Of a stretch of DNA of 64,000 nucleotides, positions 12,187 through 22,754 are shown piece by piece; positions within the stretch are counted from its first letter, which is position 1, and each line of letters starts with the position of its first letter. The notes under the pieces are model-generated. The model did not search any database and was not told where the DNA came from. It was given only the letters and a program-made list of their open reading frames with translations. The stretch spans positions 1,860,001-1,924,000 of the forward strand of contig JAQQWL010000011.1 of assembly GCA_038363925.1 (NCBI GenBank). Reading direction: 5' to 3'. The position numbers were made by a program, and so were the translations under genes. The stretch is from Apiospora phragmitis. Its lineage: Eukaryota > Ascomycota > Sordariomycetes > Amphisphaeriales > Apiosporaceae.

Positions 12187-13275
12187 GTCTTCGGGTGTCT
12201 GCGGGGAGGAAGGATAGGGATGGTGGGATCCCCGGAAACTAGATGAGATTCTTTTCAAAGAGACATAACGGACACAATCAAGGTGCGATGCGCAGAACAA
12301 TTGAATTAGGCGAAGGAGAAAATATCAAAAAAGGCTCCTTTAATTAATTATCCATTACCAACCAATGTCATCAGCGAGTAGAATAAACATCACTAATAGC
12401 TGGGCCAAGGGAAAAGTTACTGGCCCATATCCATTATCTGATCGGATCTGGTCTGGGGCTCTGCTCTGTTCTGGCTTGCTGGGTGCAAATGTTCTTGGCT
12501 TTACCATTTGATCATTGTGCCTTATCCTTATCGCGCCTTTTCGCGGCCTAGAGGTTGGATTGAGTGAGGGATTGTGGCCAGGAATTCTTTTTCTCGGCTG
12601 CCATCCGCTGTAGGTCGGCAGGTCGGTGCTAAAAGGTTTGGGGCCAGTGGAGGATTTGAATAAGTGGAAATGGCGACATGATTGTTGCTGGACAAGTTGA
12701 TCCTTGCAGGAGAGATCAGCCCAGTACGTTGCAAGAAGCAACCATGGGTGTACAACATGCGATTTGCATCCTCCGAGCATCTGATTGCTTTTCCAGAAGG
12801 GGCAAAAGAGTAATAATAAAGATAAAAGTTGCCAAACAAAATAATAAAGTAACTGGATTATGCAGATGCACGCACACACACAGGGCGATGCGGAACTCTG
12901 CAGCAGCCAAGGCCCTGTTCGAGAGAGTGTCAGAGTGTGGCCAGCTTATAAAGGCTCGCTTCTGATTGGCCGAGAAAGCCGAGGGAATAGCTCGGGTTCC
13001 TTTCACGGGTCACGGTGGAATTGAATCAATGATGATGAAGACATCTTCCCTAAAACAAACAATAGACGACAGACATCCAGTCTCTTGCCACCAAGACGCC
13101 CTAAAGCCGTCGCAACCTAGATTCGAGCTTAATTGGTTGGCTTTTAATTCATACCTCGAGGGCATTCAATCGCATCAATCTTCTTCCCCAACTTTCCCTT
13201 CAATTGTCTCAACAGTCTTGGAATAGAAGCCTGTCCGGCAGTTTTCCCTTTTCTAAAAGTTCAAATTCGCCCACA
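12187..13275. promoter_or_regulatory. Divergent promoter region of PTC7 and SDH2
   Basis: About 1.1 kb between two mitochondrial genes transcribed away from each other. CCAAT-box cores appear inverted (ATTGG) at 12965-12969 and 13132-13136, about 310 and 144 bases before the SDH2 start, and a TATAAA lies at 12947-12952. CCAAT boxes are bound by the HAP complex, which controls respiratory genes in fungi; whether these copies are used is inference. An open frame at 12355-12879 on the minus strand looks like chance. Confidence 0.35.
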
Positions 13276-14200
13276 ATGGCAGCTCTCCGCTCTTCGTCTC
13301 GGCTCTTGGCCACCGCATCGCGGTCGGCCTTCAGGCCCGCCGTCTTCACCCGCTCTATGGCCACCCTCGGTGATGCTACCAACGATGCCACGCCCAAGAA
13401 CAGCTCCGCTTCCAAGATGAAGAAGTTCCAGATCTACCGATGGAACCCGGACCAGCCTACCGAGAAGCCCAAGATGCAGACCTACGAGCTGGACCTGAAC
13501 AAGACCGGACCCATGGTGTTGGATGCTTTGGTCCGAATCAAGAACGAGATCGATCCCACCCTGACGTTCCGTCGAAGCTGCCGAGAGGGTATCTGCGGTA
13601 GCTGTGCCATGAACATCAACGGCACCAACACCCTGGCTTGCTTGTGTATGTTGGAACAGTTCATGACCTGGCAGGCATATCATTATGCTTGTTCAGATCG
13701 ATATGACGGGGTTGCTAATCAAGGTTGTAGGCCGAATCCCTACCGACACCCAGGACATGAAGGTTTATCCTCTACCGCATACCTATGTCGTCAAGGACCT
13801 GGTCCCCGATTTAACGCACTTTTACAAGCAATACAAGTCCATCAAGCCTTACCTGCAGCGCGACACCCCGTCTCCCGACGGCAAGGAGTACCGACAGAGC
13901 AAGGCCGACCGACGCAAGCTTGATGGTCTGTATGAGTGTATTCTCTGCGCCTGCTGCTCAACGTCATGCCCTTCGTACTGGTGGAACGCCGAGGAGTACC
14001 TGGGACCTGCCATCCTACTTCAGTCTTACCGATGGATCATCGACTCGCGCGACGAGCGCCTGAGTGAGCGAAAGGCCGCCCTCGACAACTCGATGAGCTT
14101 GTACCGATGCCATACGATCCTTAACTGCACAAGGACCTGCCCTAAGGGTCTGAACCCTGGTCTGGCCATTGCCGAAATTAAGAAGGAGATGGCATTTTAA
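13276..14200 (+). CDS. SDH2: Succinate dehydrogenase iron-sulfur subunit (complex II)
   Basis: Carries electrons from the FAD of the flavoprotein subunit to ubiquinone in the inner mitochondrial membrane. Two exons, 13276-13645 and 13731-14200, with an 85-base intron (GTATGT, branch GCTAAT, TAG), encode 279 residues. Residues 1-30 are a basic mitochondrial presequence ([20 protein letters not shown]). The 2Fe-2S ligands lie in [12 protein letters not shown] plus a later Cys (NTLAC, just before the splice). The 4Fe-4S ligands lie in [12 protein letters not shown], and the 3Fe-4S ligands in [17 protein letters not shown]. The His of CHTILNC, a position where changes are known to alter response to carboxamide inhibitors, is present in the ancestral form. 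The frame is intact. Confidence 0.97.
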
Positions 14201-14589
14201 ATTAGGAGGTGTTAGTGTATCTGGAAGATTGATATCCAAGTGTTAAGTTTACGGTGGAGATGAAGGCGAGGGGGGGATAGAGCAAGAGACGACTGTACCA
14301 ATTCTCTACGAGTTACGGTTCGCCGCCAGAATTATGTCTGGTATGGCTGTGCGTTGGCCATGTTCCTTTTGTGTTTTGAGCATGGATGGAGTTCAAGTGT
14401 CACATTAAAGTAACCAATACAGCAAATGAACTAAATACTAACTTACTTCATTGATCTCACTGTCTTGACACTTGCGACAAAGACTAAGTATCGTTCACAA
14501 GATGCGCCCTCTATTACATGACTATGTAAGGAAATACAGGTATTGCGATCATACCCGGTTTCAAACCAGACTATCAGCGAATCTGACGT
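14201..14589. other. Convergent 3' flanks of SDH2 and the CCCH gene
   Basis: 389 bases between the stop codons of two convergent genes. Nothing beyond presumed 3' UTRs is seen. Confidence 0.6.
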
Positions 14590-16418
14590 CTAAATGTCCA
14601 CCAACTTCTCGACAGGCGTCGTGATGTCCTCGGCCACGTCTTGCTTCTTGGTTGCAGGTGTTTGTTGCATCCCCATCTCGGGATTCACGTGCTCAGCACT
14701 GCTGCTGCTTCCGTCGCTCTCGTCACTTTCGACGTTTGCCAGCCGTCCAAGCCGCTCCTCTACGACGACCCTCTTCTCACTGCTTGTATAAGCCACAGTA
14801 GAAGGCGAGGAGGCGTCATTTGCAACGACGATGCTGTTGCGACTATCACGTGCCTTGTGGTGGCTGCTCCCCTTGCGCCGGGTACCGCCATTAGAATGGG
14901 TGCCACTCTCTATGACCGTCATGACGTCGTCCACCAACGGCGACTCTTGCCGGCCTTTGCGGCGCGAGTTCTGCGTCTGCATATCGCGCGCCATGCTGAA
15001 CGCGGCCTTGTACCAATTGGGCCAGTCGGCCAGCCCGACCTCGCGCAGCTTTTCGTGCGACCGCGGCATTTCGTGCTCGTACCGGCACTCCAGGCCGTAC
15101 TTGCAGGAGCCGTGGTGGCACCAGTGTCGGCAGTGGACGATGGCGCGCTGGTGGCGCGACGAGGAGGAGGAGTGCTGCGGCTTATTGCTGTTGTTGTAAT
15201 AAGTGGGTGTTGTCGTCGTCTGCCGCTGCGGGTGCGCGGGCGAGTAGAGGTAGTCCGAGGCCGGGGCCATGGCCGAGAGCAGGCGTGAGGCCGGGTGGTG
15301 GCTCGGCGGTGCGGGTTCGCCGCGGAAGCAGTGGCGCAGGATGGGGTACGGGTTGACGGGGACGGTGGGCGGCGGCGGTGTGGGAGGCGCGGGTTCAGAG
15401 CTATGATGGCAGCAGGTCTGGTGGTTCCGCCCTTGCCTTTGCTGGTGGCGGCAGTCTCGGTCTTGGAGACTTTGGAGACTTTGGCTGCTTTCTCCTTTCC
15501 CTTCTTGGTCGTCTTCTTGCCGCGGGTGTTACTGGTTGCTGGCTCTGTGGAAGAGGAGTACGAGGTGTCTGACGAGCTTTTTAAGGCACTGCTCGTGCTG
15601 TCATCGTTATTGTTCATGTTGCCGTGGTGCCCGCTGGTTCCGTTGACGACCGTCACCGCGTCGCTGTGCTTCTTTTGGCAATGCTTGCTGCTGCTACTGC
15701 CAGGTAGGTCTTTGTCGTGCGGATCAAGGGCCGTGGTATCGGCATCCATAAGTAGGGACGAAGCCGTCCTTGCGTGATTCTTGCTCTCTCGACGCTTATG
15801 GGCAGCAGTAGAAGGGGAAGGGGGAGGAGAAGAAGAAGTAACAAAGCGTACGTCCTGGTGCAGGCGCAACTCGTAGCACTCGGCCGTCTCGGGGCCGGCG
15901 CTGCCCAGGTTCTGCAGGCCCATGGTCTGCTCGACCGTGAGCTCGCGGGGCACGCCGGCGATGTCGAGCCACTCGGGCAGCTGGTCGACGGCGACCAGGG
16001 GCACCATGGGGCCCGGCATGGTGACGGTGCCCGAGGCCGTATGCTTGGTGGTCGCGGGGCGGACGAGGAAGTGCAGGGGGGACGGCGCGGCGGCGTGGTG
16101 GCGGTGGGGTGGTGGCCGGAGCATGCGCGGGCTTCCTCCCCCTGCGTGTACACTTCGATGCTGCAGCTGCTGCAGGTGTGGAGTCGTCATTGTTTCGGTT
16201 GTGTCCGTGTCTGTGTCCCCTCCTTTGCGTGGGGTGGGACGTAGAGACTGCGAGGAGACTGTAGTGCTGGAAGGTGAGCGCGACAAGTTTGGTTTCTCGG
16301 AGAGTTCTAATGGATCAGGTGCAGGAGGCGAAGTCGTCCTCTTCATGTCTCCTTCATGCTGTCGTCTCCTACGATGGGTCCGACTCTTCTTCTTTTTCTT
16401 CTTCAAGGGAGGCGGCAT
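14590..16418 (-). CDS. CCCH-type zinc-finger protein, with one unresolved frame change
   Basis: Probably an RNA-binding protein of unknown role. The N-terminal part (16418 to about 15430) starts with a lysine-rich stretch (MPPPLKKKKKKSR), followed by Ser/Thr/Pro-rich low complexity. It contains a conserved-looking block around PMVPLVAVDQLPEWLDIAG and VPRELTVEQTMGLQNLG, then more disordered sequence. The C-terminal part (about 15430-14590) continues in another frame with NPYPILRHCFRGEP and a single C-x8-C-x5-C-x3-H finger (CRHWCHHGSCKYGLECRYEH), then a Ser/Asp-rich tail. No canonical donor/acceptor pair joins the frames. Adding one base, for example to the G run complementary to 15430-15432, yields an open protein of 609 residues. 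The start could instead be the later Met of MKRTTSPP. Family call is firm for the finger only. Confidence 0.75.
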
Positions 16419-16761
16419 GCTTCTGGAATGATATACTGCGTTCAGAAACTCCCGTGACTGGATTTGGTATTTTCCGGCGGTTGCGTGTGTGTGTGTATGT
16501 ATGTTTGCTGTTTGCTCCCGTCAAGCAATGAGCACCATTGTCACCGTCTGTTGAGACAAAATTACCAACTAGTCAGGGGAAACATTCAACCAAACAATAG
16601 TATGTATCTATAATGCGGGTGTTTGGTAAAAAGTCCTAATCTAGAATCGTTTCCGCCAGCTGTACAATATGACTGACTATATATAGTTGTCAAGAGGCAG
16701 GGAAGCAGGTGCTCGTTTGTATTTGAGATTTTCAAACAAAGCGGGCGAGTTTGGGCTACCG
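16419..16761. other. Short intergenic region between CCCH gene and TBCE
   Basis: About 340 bases holding the 5' flank of the CCCH gene and the 3' flank of TBCE, both on the minus strand. A GT-rich tract (GTGTGTGTGTATGTATG) lies near 16485-16503. No other feature is seen. Confidence 0.55.
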
Positions 16762-18682
16762 TTACCGAACTTCTACTCTGACCTTTGCCTCCAAACCACC
16801 CACGCAGAATCCCAGCTGCCGTGGCCCGTCTCGCAGTTCGACCTCCCGCTTGACCCACTTGCCCACCTTCCTCTCCGTTTGCAACGTCTCGTCTCCGGCG
16901 TCTACCTCAGTGGTCACGTCTTCTTTTTCTTGGACTTCATTGTCCTCTTCCCCGCTGTTGTCGTCGTCGACGTCCACTTCATCGTCAAAGCCGGCTACTG
17001 GGTCCCATTCACCCGTCTCCCAGATCAGGCGGAGATTCAATGGCTTCTGGCTAAATAGCTTGCCGGCGATGCCCTTGACCCTGTAGATATCATAGCTCTT
17101 GGGTATCTTGCTTGTTTTCTCAGGCGGGGGAGCTTCGCTGCCGCTTCCACGTGGATGATATATGAACTGAACCGTGATCAATCTCGCCTCCAGAAAGGCG
17201 GAATTGATCTCTTTGGTGCGGCTTACGACCGGAGCCCCGTATAGCTCGCATAACGCCTCGTATCTCTTGTGATATTTGATAACCTCTGCCTCTTGGATTG
17301 GCGGGACGGCGGCAAGGTGCTTTCCTATGCGGGAGAGGTAAAACATCTCCGCATTTTGGCGGTCGGTCTGGGTGATGTTGCCAAAGTTGAGCTTCTCCAG
17401 TTGGGCTATGCGGCCCACGGTGATCATGTATGCGTCTTCTCCTATTGACCTGGACTGGGCCGAGAGCTCGGGGTCAGGGTTTTCGTAGACGGGGTTATGA
17501 GCGAACCTCAGCGAGGTCAGTCCCGGAAAACTAGCTGGCAGATCGTCGATGAACGACCAGCTCGACACCTGGTTATAGGAAATGTCTAGGAAACGAAGAC
17601 TTGAGGAGAATACTGGAGCTGGATCCGAAGCGTTGGGAGTGATGGCGCTAATATTGTTCCCTTTGAGGTGGAGGTTACGTAGCGACTTCAGCTCCGACAA
17701 GCTGGCGATGTCCAAAAAGCTAGTGAACTCGTTGAATTCCAGGTGTAGGGACGTTAAAGTTGTGCACAATGAACCGAGAGGCACAGTCGGTAGTGATGAG
17801 AGCTGGTTCAAGTCGACGGACAGAGTCGCCAGCGCAGGAAACTTCGTAGCCACGTGGCAGATCTCGTTCCAGCCCACGAGGTTCTCTTCAAGAGCCAGCT
17901 CGGTTACGTTGGTAAAGATCTTATCGGCATGCTGAAGCCCTTCATCTTGAAAGACATTTTGAAACCGGTTACCGCTGTGCATGAGATTAGCAGGTAGATA
18001 TAGGCACCATGCATCGATCGTGGAAGGGCGTCTCACTTTAACCGCAAATTGCGCAGGCCAGGAAGCTCCGAGCATATCCCCACCACCGTGCCGAGATGAG
18101 TGAACAGGTTTCGGCTGAGCTCCAAGTTGATGACTTTGGGGCAGGTATCGGCTATGCGTCCGTCGCCCTCCTCGTCGTCGTACGCACGAGCGACGCGCGA
18201 GCCGTCCAGGATAACATGTTTCAATTCGGCCAGGTTGGCCTGCTTGCGGCGGATCTTCTCGAAGCCGACCTCCTCGGCGAGCTTGCCGGAGAACCGGATC
18301 TCGATGCCGCCCGTCGCGAGCTCGGCCGTGTACTTCTCCTTCAGGGCTGCGACGAAGCTCCGGGGCGGCTCAGCCGTCCTGGTGGGGCGCACAAACGAGG
18401 CGGCGGTGGGCGATTTGGATTTGCCTTTTTTTTGGGGTCAGAGAGCAGAAGCGTGTCAGCAGATCCATGCACGCCTGCTGAGATTCGATTTACATGTTGT
18501 ATGGGCTTACAAGTAAAGTATCGCTGGCCTTTGTGCGAACCGTCGTGTTTCCCTCGGGATGCGTCGTCCCATTCCACTCCAATCCAGTTTCCCGTGGTGC
18601 CGGCGACTTCGCCGATATACCGTACGGTGCACACAGCTCCGTCGTAGGACAGCCGGTCGCCTACCTTTGCCTTCGATGCCAT
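16762..18682 (-). CDS. PAC2: Tubulin-folding cofactor E (CAP-Gly, LRR, UBL)
   Basis: Cytosolic chaperone that binds alpha-tubulin and, with the other cofactors, assembles or dissociates tubulin heterodimers. PAC2 is the yeast name. Three exons, 18682-18511, 18424-18037 and 17974-16762, with introns of 86 and 62 bases, give 590 residues. The CAP-Gly domain is at residues 5-75 (VGDRLSYDGAVCTVRYIGEV, NWIGVEWDD, HKGQRYFTC, then SFVRPT across intron 1). Leucine-rich repeats run from about 110 to 400 (VINLELSRNLF, LRNLRLNGNRF joined perfectly over intron 2, LRNLHLKGNNIS, LRFLDISYNQVSSW). A ubiquitin-like domain starts near residue 460, contains an acidic insertion (DDEVDVDDDNSGEED), and ends with LGFCVGGLEAKVRVEVR. 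The frame is intact. Confidence 0.93.
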
Positions 18683-18977
18683 ACTGCTGGTAATATGATG
18701 ACGCAGTCTCAGTTCATTGCGTTCGATACCAATAGTTTGTTGTCAAATGTGCAAGCAAGTGATATTAAATGGAAAGCTAAGTCGAAATGGAGGCAGTGGA
18801 AATTCGCACGGAATCTTAGGCAACAACTCCGTCACCAATCATTGCCAGCGCCATCAATAACATGTGATCCTGAAATATATAGCAGAGTACTTCGGAAGTT
18901 ATGATTTTGAACAGTTTTGATACATCTTAAATTCTTGGCTCAAAGGCTCGCTACTTCGTGAAATCCCATGCATAATT

Positions 18978-20060
18978 CTACAACTTGCTCTTAGCCTCCC
19001 CGACCACCTTCATCAAGGCCCGGCCGTTGCTCAGGCAGACCTTGCCGCCCTCGACGCTCGTGACGAAGCGGATCTCCTCCCACTCGCCCTTCATCTCGCC
19101 CGTCCGCCAAGCCTGGGTGACGAGCTTGTCGCCGGGCTTGACGGGGCTGGCGAAGCGGGCCTGGAACTCCTTGATGTTCTTCGGGTCGCTGCCGCCGAGC
19201 TTCTGCAGCAGGCCGTGGCAGGACGAGTTGAACGAGTAGAGGCCGTGGACGATGGCGCCGCCGAAGCCCATCTTCTTGCCCGGCTCCGGGTGCGCGTGCA
19301 GCGGGTTGTAGTCGCCGTTGAGCCGGTACAGCAGGGCCGTCTGCGGCGTCGTCTGGTCCTCGAAGACCACGTCGGGCTTCTTGCCCTTGGGCGGCGGGAA
19401 GTTCTCGGTCGCGGGCCCTTGGGCCCGCCCCAGTTGCCCTGCGCCACGTAGAAGGCGCTGCCGATGGCGCGCGAGTAGACGTCGCCGGAGCCGGCCTCGA
19501 CCAGGTCCGTCTGCGTCTCGACCACGGTGCCCGGGCGGCCCTTGTCGTACACGCCGAGCACCTTGGTGCGGATCTCGAACTTTTGGCCGGCCGAGGTCGG
19601 GGGAGGGGCTTGAGGAACTGGACCAGGCGCTGGCCGTCGACGACGCGGCGCGCGTCGAACTCGGGGACGCCGGGGATCTTGATGGCTTTCTGGGCGGCGT
19701 AGAAGTCGATTACTTCTTGCGCGTCGATCTTGAACGCTGTGGGGGTCGATGTCGCCAGTTAGAGCGCGCGCGTTCTTTTTCGTTGGCTGCTGGGGGGCAA
19801 AGTTTGGGGGACTACTTGTACTTACGCAGGACAACCGGGTAAGTTGGGAACACGGAGAAGTTGGGATCGGGTTCCTAGAATGCGATCAGGTTAGCGAGCG
19901 TTATGCGCCGCGAAAACCATCCAACTCTGGCGGCACTTACAAAGAGGAACTGGAGCTCATCTGAGGTGCAACCAATGCTGGCGGCGAACAGAAGGGCATC
20001 GCGCTTCAGCCAGGACACCTCCTTGGGAGGGTACTCGAATCCAGCTCCAGGGCCACTCAT
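18978..20060 (-). CDS. Peroxisomal MaoC-like 2-enoyl-CoA hydratase, with two frame slips
   Basis: Double hot-dog hydratase expected to hydrate trans-2-enoyl-CoA to (R)-3-hydroxyacyl-CoA in peroxisomal beta-oxidation or a related step. Three exons, 20060-19941, 19874-19826 and 19736-18978, with introns of 66 and 89 bases. The N-terminal half carries the substrate-side fold (KRDALLFAASIGCTSDELQFLF; FPTYPVVLP; KFEIRTKVLGVYDKGR). The C-terminal half has the hydratase-2 signature LNGDYNPLHAHPEPGKKMGF with the catalytic Asp and His. The protein ends in SKL, a canonical peroxisomal targeting signal 1. The frame slips twice: at the G run 19599-19603 (QFLKPLP to PTSAGQK) and at 19413-19418 (GNWGGPKGP to ATENFPPPKG). 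One extra base at each site gives 309 residues. Sequence errors are likely. Confidence 0.88.
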
Positions 20061-20905
20061 TTTCGCGATGATTTGTTATGTCAAGACTTGCCGGGCGAAT
20101 CCAACGTGATGTGATATGTATGATTGATTCGATTGCTGGTAATCCGTGTCTCTAAACAGTATATATACAAGAGGAGCTTGTCGAGAGCATCATTAAAGTT
20201 GACGCCGGGACAACAGCCGCCCTGAGAGTTTGCGAGTCCCCTCTGCCGAGGTACAATAGTGGGGACGTGCTGTAACGGAACCAGGTAACCTAGGCAGTAC
20301 AATAAGACGCCGGGGGAACGAACAGCCAGATGCAACATTCAACAATGGCACGAAAACCAGAATGGATTTTATATACTTGCCAGCGTTCTTGCGTGGTCTT
20401 TAGTACTTAGGTATGAGCTATATCAACCTTCTAGGGCGCATGCGCTAAAAGTAGCATGTAGGTATCACTTTGAAGGACCGCTATAGTGGTACTCAGTCCA
20501 AGGCGTGGCATTGGCCAATATGCACTATAAACGATCGAAGGATCCGTGCTTTGCTACCGGTCGAATTCCGACTATGTGAGTATACTTACAGGCTGTATTA
20601 ACGTCGAGTCAATCGACTTAATCTGTTACGCGGCACCTATGTCATAGTAGGGCGCTTCCGTTTGGTTAGATTCTTTCCGGCCGGTCCTTCTGCGGAGTGG
20701 AAACGGCGACAAAGCCGAATGAATTCTGGAGCGATAAATGCTTCAAGCTGACTGAAGCTGCAACACCTCATTATACACATCCATCGGTTTCAGATTGTCG
20801 CACGATCTCTCCAGAAGTCCCCCATAGACGAAGTTCACTGCTAGATCATTGATAGAAGAAGTTCCTGTCTCTCGCATTCACTCACTCGAGCCCCTCCCAT
20901 ACACA
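20061..20905. other. Divergent intergenic region, MaoC gene / HAD phosphatase
   Basis: About 845 bases upstream of both genes. A weakly pyrimidine-rich stretch occurs just before 20906. No specific site or additional gene can be supported. Confidence 0.5.
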
Positions 20906-22025
20906 ATGCCGGCTTCAACATCTAAATACCTTACCGGCGATAACGCGGCAATAAATGAGTTCATTGACCGCTTCGATGTGAGTTGTTGAGAACAGAACCT
21001 ATTGATAAGTCATGCTTGCTAATATTCCCACCTAGGTCTTCCTGTTTGACTGCGATGGTAATTCTCGCTAGATATTGCCGAGACATGGTGTCGAATTCGC
21101 AGCTAACGTCATGACGTAGGCGTGTTATGGTCGGGCGACCATCTTTTCGAGGGTGTCGTTGAGACATTGGACTTTTTGAGATCCAAAGGTTAGTCGTCTA
21201 CAAGGTGTCAAAATATGGTGTCACGTTGGGAAGAATATGGGCTGATTATGTCCGCACTAGGCAAGAAAGTGGTCTTCGTCACGAACAACTCCACCAAGTC
21301 GCGCCAGGACTACCAGAAGAAGCTCGCGAGCCTGGGCATCCCCAGCGAGGTCGAGGAGATCTTCGCGTCGGCCTACTCGTCCGCCATCTACATCTCGCGC
21401 ATCCTAAAGCTGCCGCCCGGCAAGGACAAGGTCTTCGTGCTGGGCGAGAGCGGCATCGAGTCGGAGCTCGCGACCGAGCGCGTGCCCTTCCTCGGCGGCA
21501 CCGACCCGGCCCTGCGCCGCGACATGACCCAGGCCGACTTCGACGGCCTGGCCGACGGCTCGGCGCTGGACCCCGAGGTCGGCTGCGTGCTGGCGGGCCT
21601 CGACTTCCACGTCAACTACCTCAAGCTCTCGACAGCGTACCAGTACCTCGCCCGCGGCGCCACCTTCCTCGCCACCAACACGGACAGCACCTTCCCCACG
21701 AACCACAGCTTCTTTCCGGGCGCCGGCTCCATCTCCATTCCCCTTGTCAACATGACGGGCCAGCAGCCGATCGCGCTCGGCAAGCCGAGCCAGGCCATGA
21801 TGGATTCGATCGAGGGGCAAATTCCAGCTGGACCGCGCCCGGACCTGCATGGTCGGCGACCGCCTGAACACCGATATCCAGTTCGGTATCCAGGGCGGTC
21901 TCGGCGGCACCCTCGCTGTTCTTACCGGGGTGTGTAAGAAGGAGGAGTGGGAGGCCGAGGATGCCCAATTCGTCCCGGCCTACTACGCTGACAAGCTCAG
22001 CGATCTGCGCGCGGCGAAGCCTTAA
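20906..22025 (+). CDS. PHO13: HAD-family phosphatase (p-nitrophenylphosphatase / phosphoglycolate phosphatase, PHO13-like), with one frame slip
   Basis: NagD-type HAD hydrolase; yeast Pho13 and its relatives remove side-product metabolites such as 2-phosphoglycolate. Four exons read 20906-20977, 21036-21057, 21120-21188 and 21261 to the stop at 22025, with introns of 58, 62 and 72 bases; exon 2 is only 22 bases and encodes most of the catalytic loop. HAD motif I FLFDCDGVLWSGD is assembled from exons 2 and 3. Motif II is VTNNSTKSR, the motif III lysine is in ALGKPSQAM, and motif IV is MVGDRLNTDIQF. The frame changes at the GGGG of 21814-21817, between MMDSIEG and KFQLDRARTCMVGDR. Dropping one G restores 308 residues and the metal-binding motif IV. 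The error interpretation is favoured because everything downstream stays conserved. Confidence 0.92.
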
Positions 22026-22754
22026 AATGGGCTTACGAAACAGAAGCCGCATTGTTCTTTTATGATAGATAAGAGTATAGAAATAGACTTTTGGGCGTGG
22101 CATTCCTATTCAGGGTGATCCTGGCCCGTTGGCAGCAGTTGGTAAGAACCCATTGTGTAGCACATGCTGCTCTTGAGCGACCTAGTCGACCTGACTAGTC
22201 AGGTTTGTGGTATATGAAATGGTCATCTGTCAATGTTTCTCCTGCAAAGCGAAATATCGATGCCACTGAGCCGTCGGATGCAGCCCATCCCGGATATGAC
22301 CCTAGCAACGGTCGCGCTTCGTCACTAAGTCAGAGTCTCAAAGATCGTATGAGTTCACCACTCCCTAGTTGCAGGTAATAGTCCAATGGGAGTATCCTGG
22401 TTAAATACGGTTAAAATCCCCCGCAGTGCCCCAATCCCCATAACCAGGCCACTATCATAGCTACCTGACTACTGAACGGGTCATCGGACCACCTTCATAG
22501 AAGCTTGGCCATCCGTGGCTCCAAGATTGGGTACCGTTCGCCAAGCGAGTCTCATAAAGGGCGGCTCCTCAGGAGATTCAACTGTGAGATGCGTAGTGAG
22601 CAGCCAAGCTCTGGGGGCAGAAACATAGGAGCAGTGTCTAGCAGCGGCCACATATACTAGACAGCTATCCAATATTGCGATATAGGCGATAGGTTTATAC
22701 ATCACTCTATCCTTACTCTGCCAATTCTTAGTTCGATCAAAGTAGTTATATACG
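22026..22754. other. Intergenic region between HAD phosphatase and PhyH gene
   Basis: About 730 bases holding the 3' flank of one gene and the 5' flank of the next, both on the plus strand. No supportable coding sequence or repeat. Confidence 0.5.

Noticed and set aside
12355..12879. 174-codon minus-strand frame with hydrophobic N-terminus upstream of SDH2
   Set aside because: Lies in the divergent promoter, has erratic composition and no family resemblance or splice context.
15380..15560. Non-canonical intron starting GTCTCC or GTAACA in the CCCH gene
   Set aside because: Donors are poor, no branch point is evident, and the phase of the GTAACA donor does not fit the downstream frame.
14641..16431. 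Several long plus-strand frames (215, 160, 156 and 169 codons) opposite the CCCH gene
   Set aside because: Antisense shadows of a GC-rich, Ser/Lys-rich coding region; repetitive Val/Gly/Arg composition.
10899..22025. Programmed ribosomal frameshifting in PTC7, MaoC and HAD phosphatase genes
   Set aside because: Slips occur in both directions at unrelated short G/C runs with no shared slippery heptamer or pseudoknot; sequence error explains all of them.
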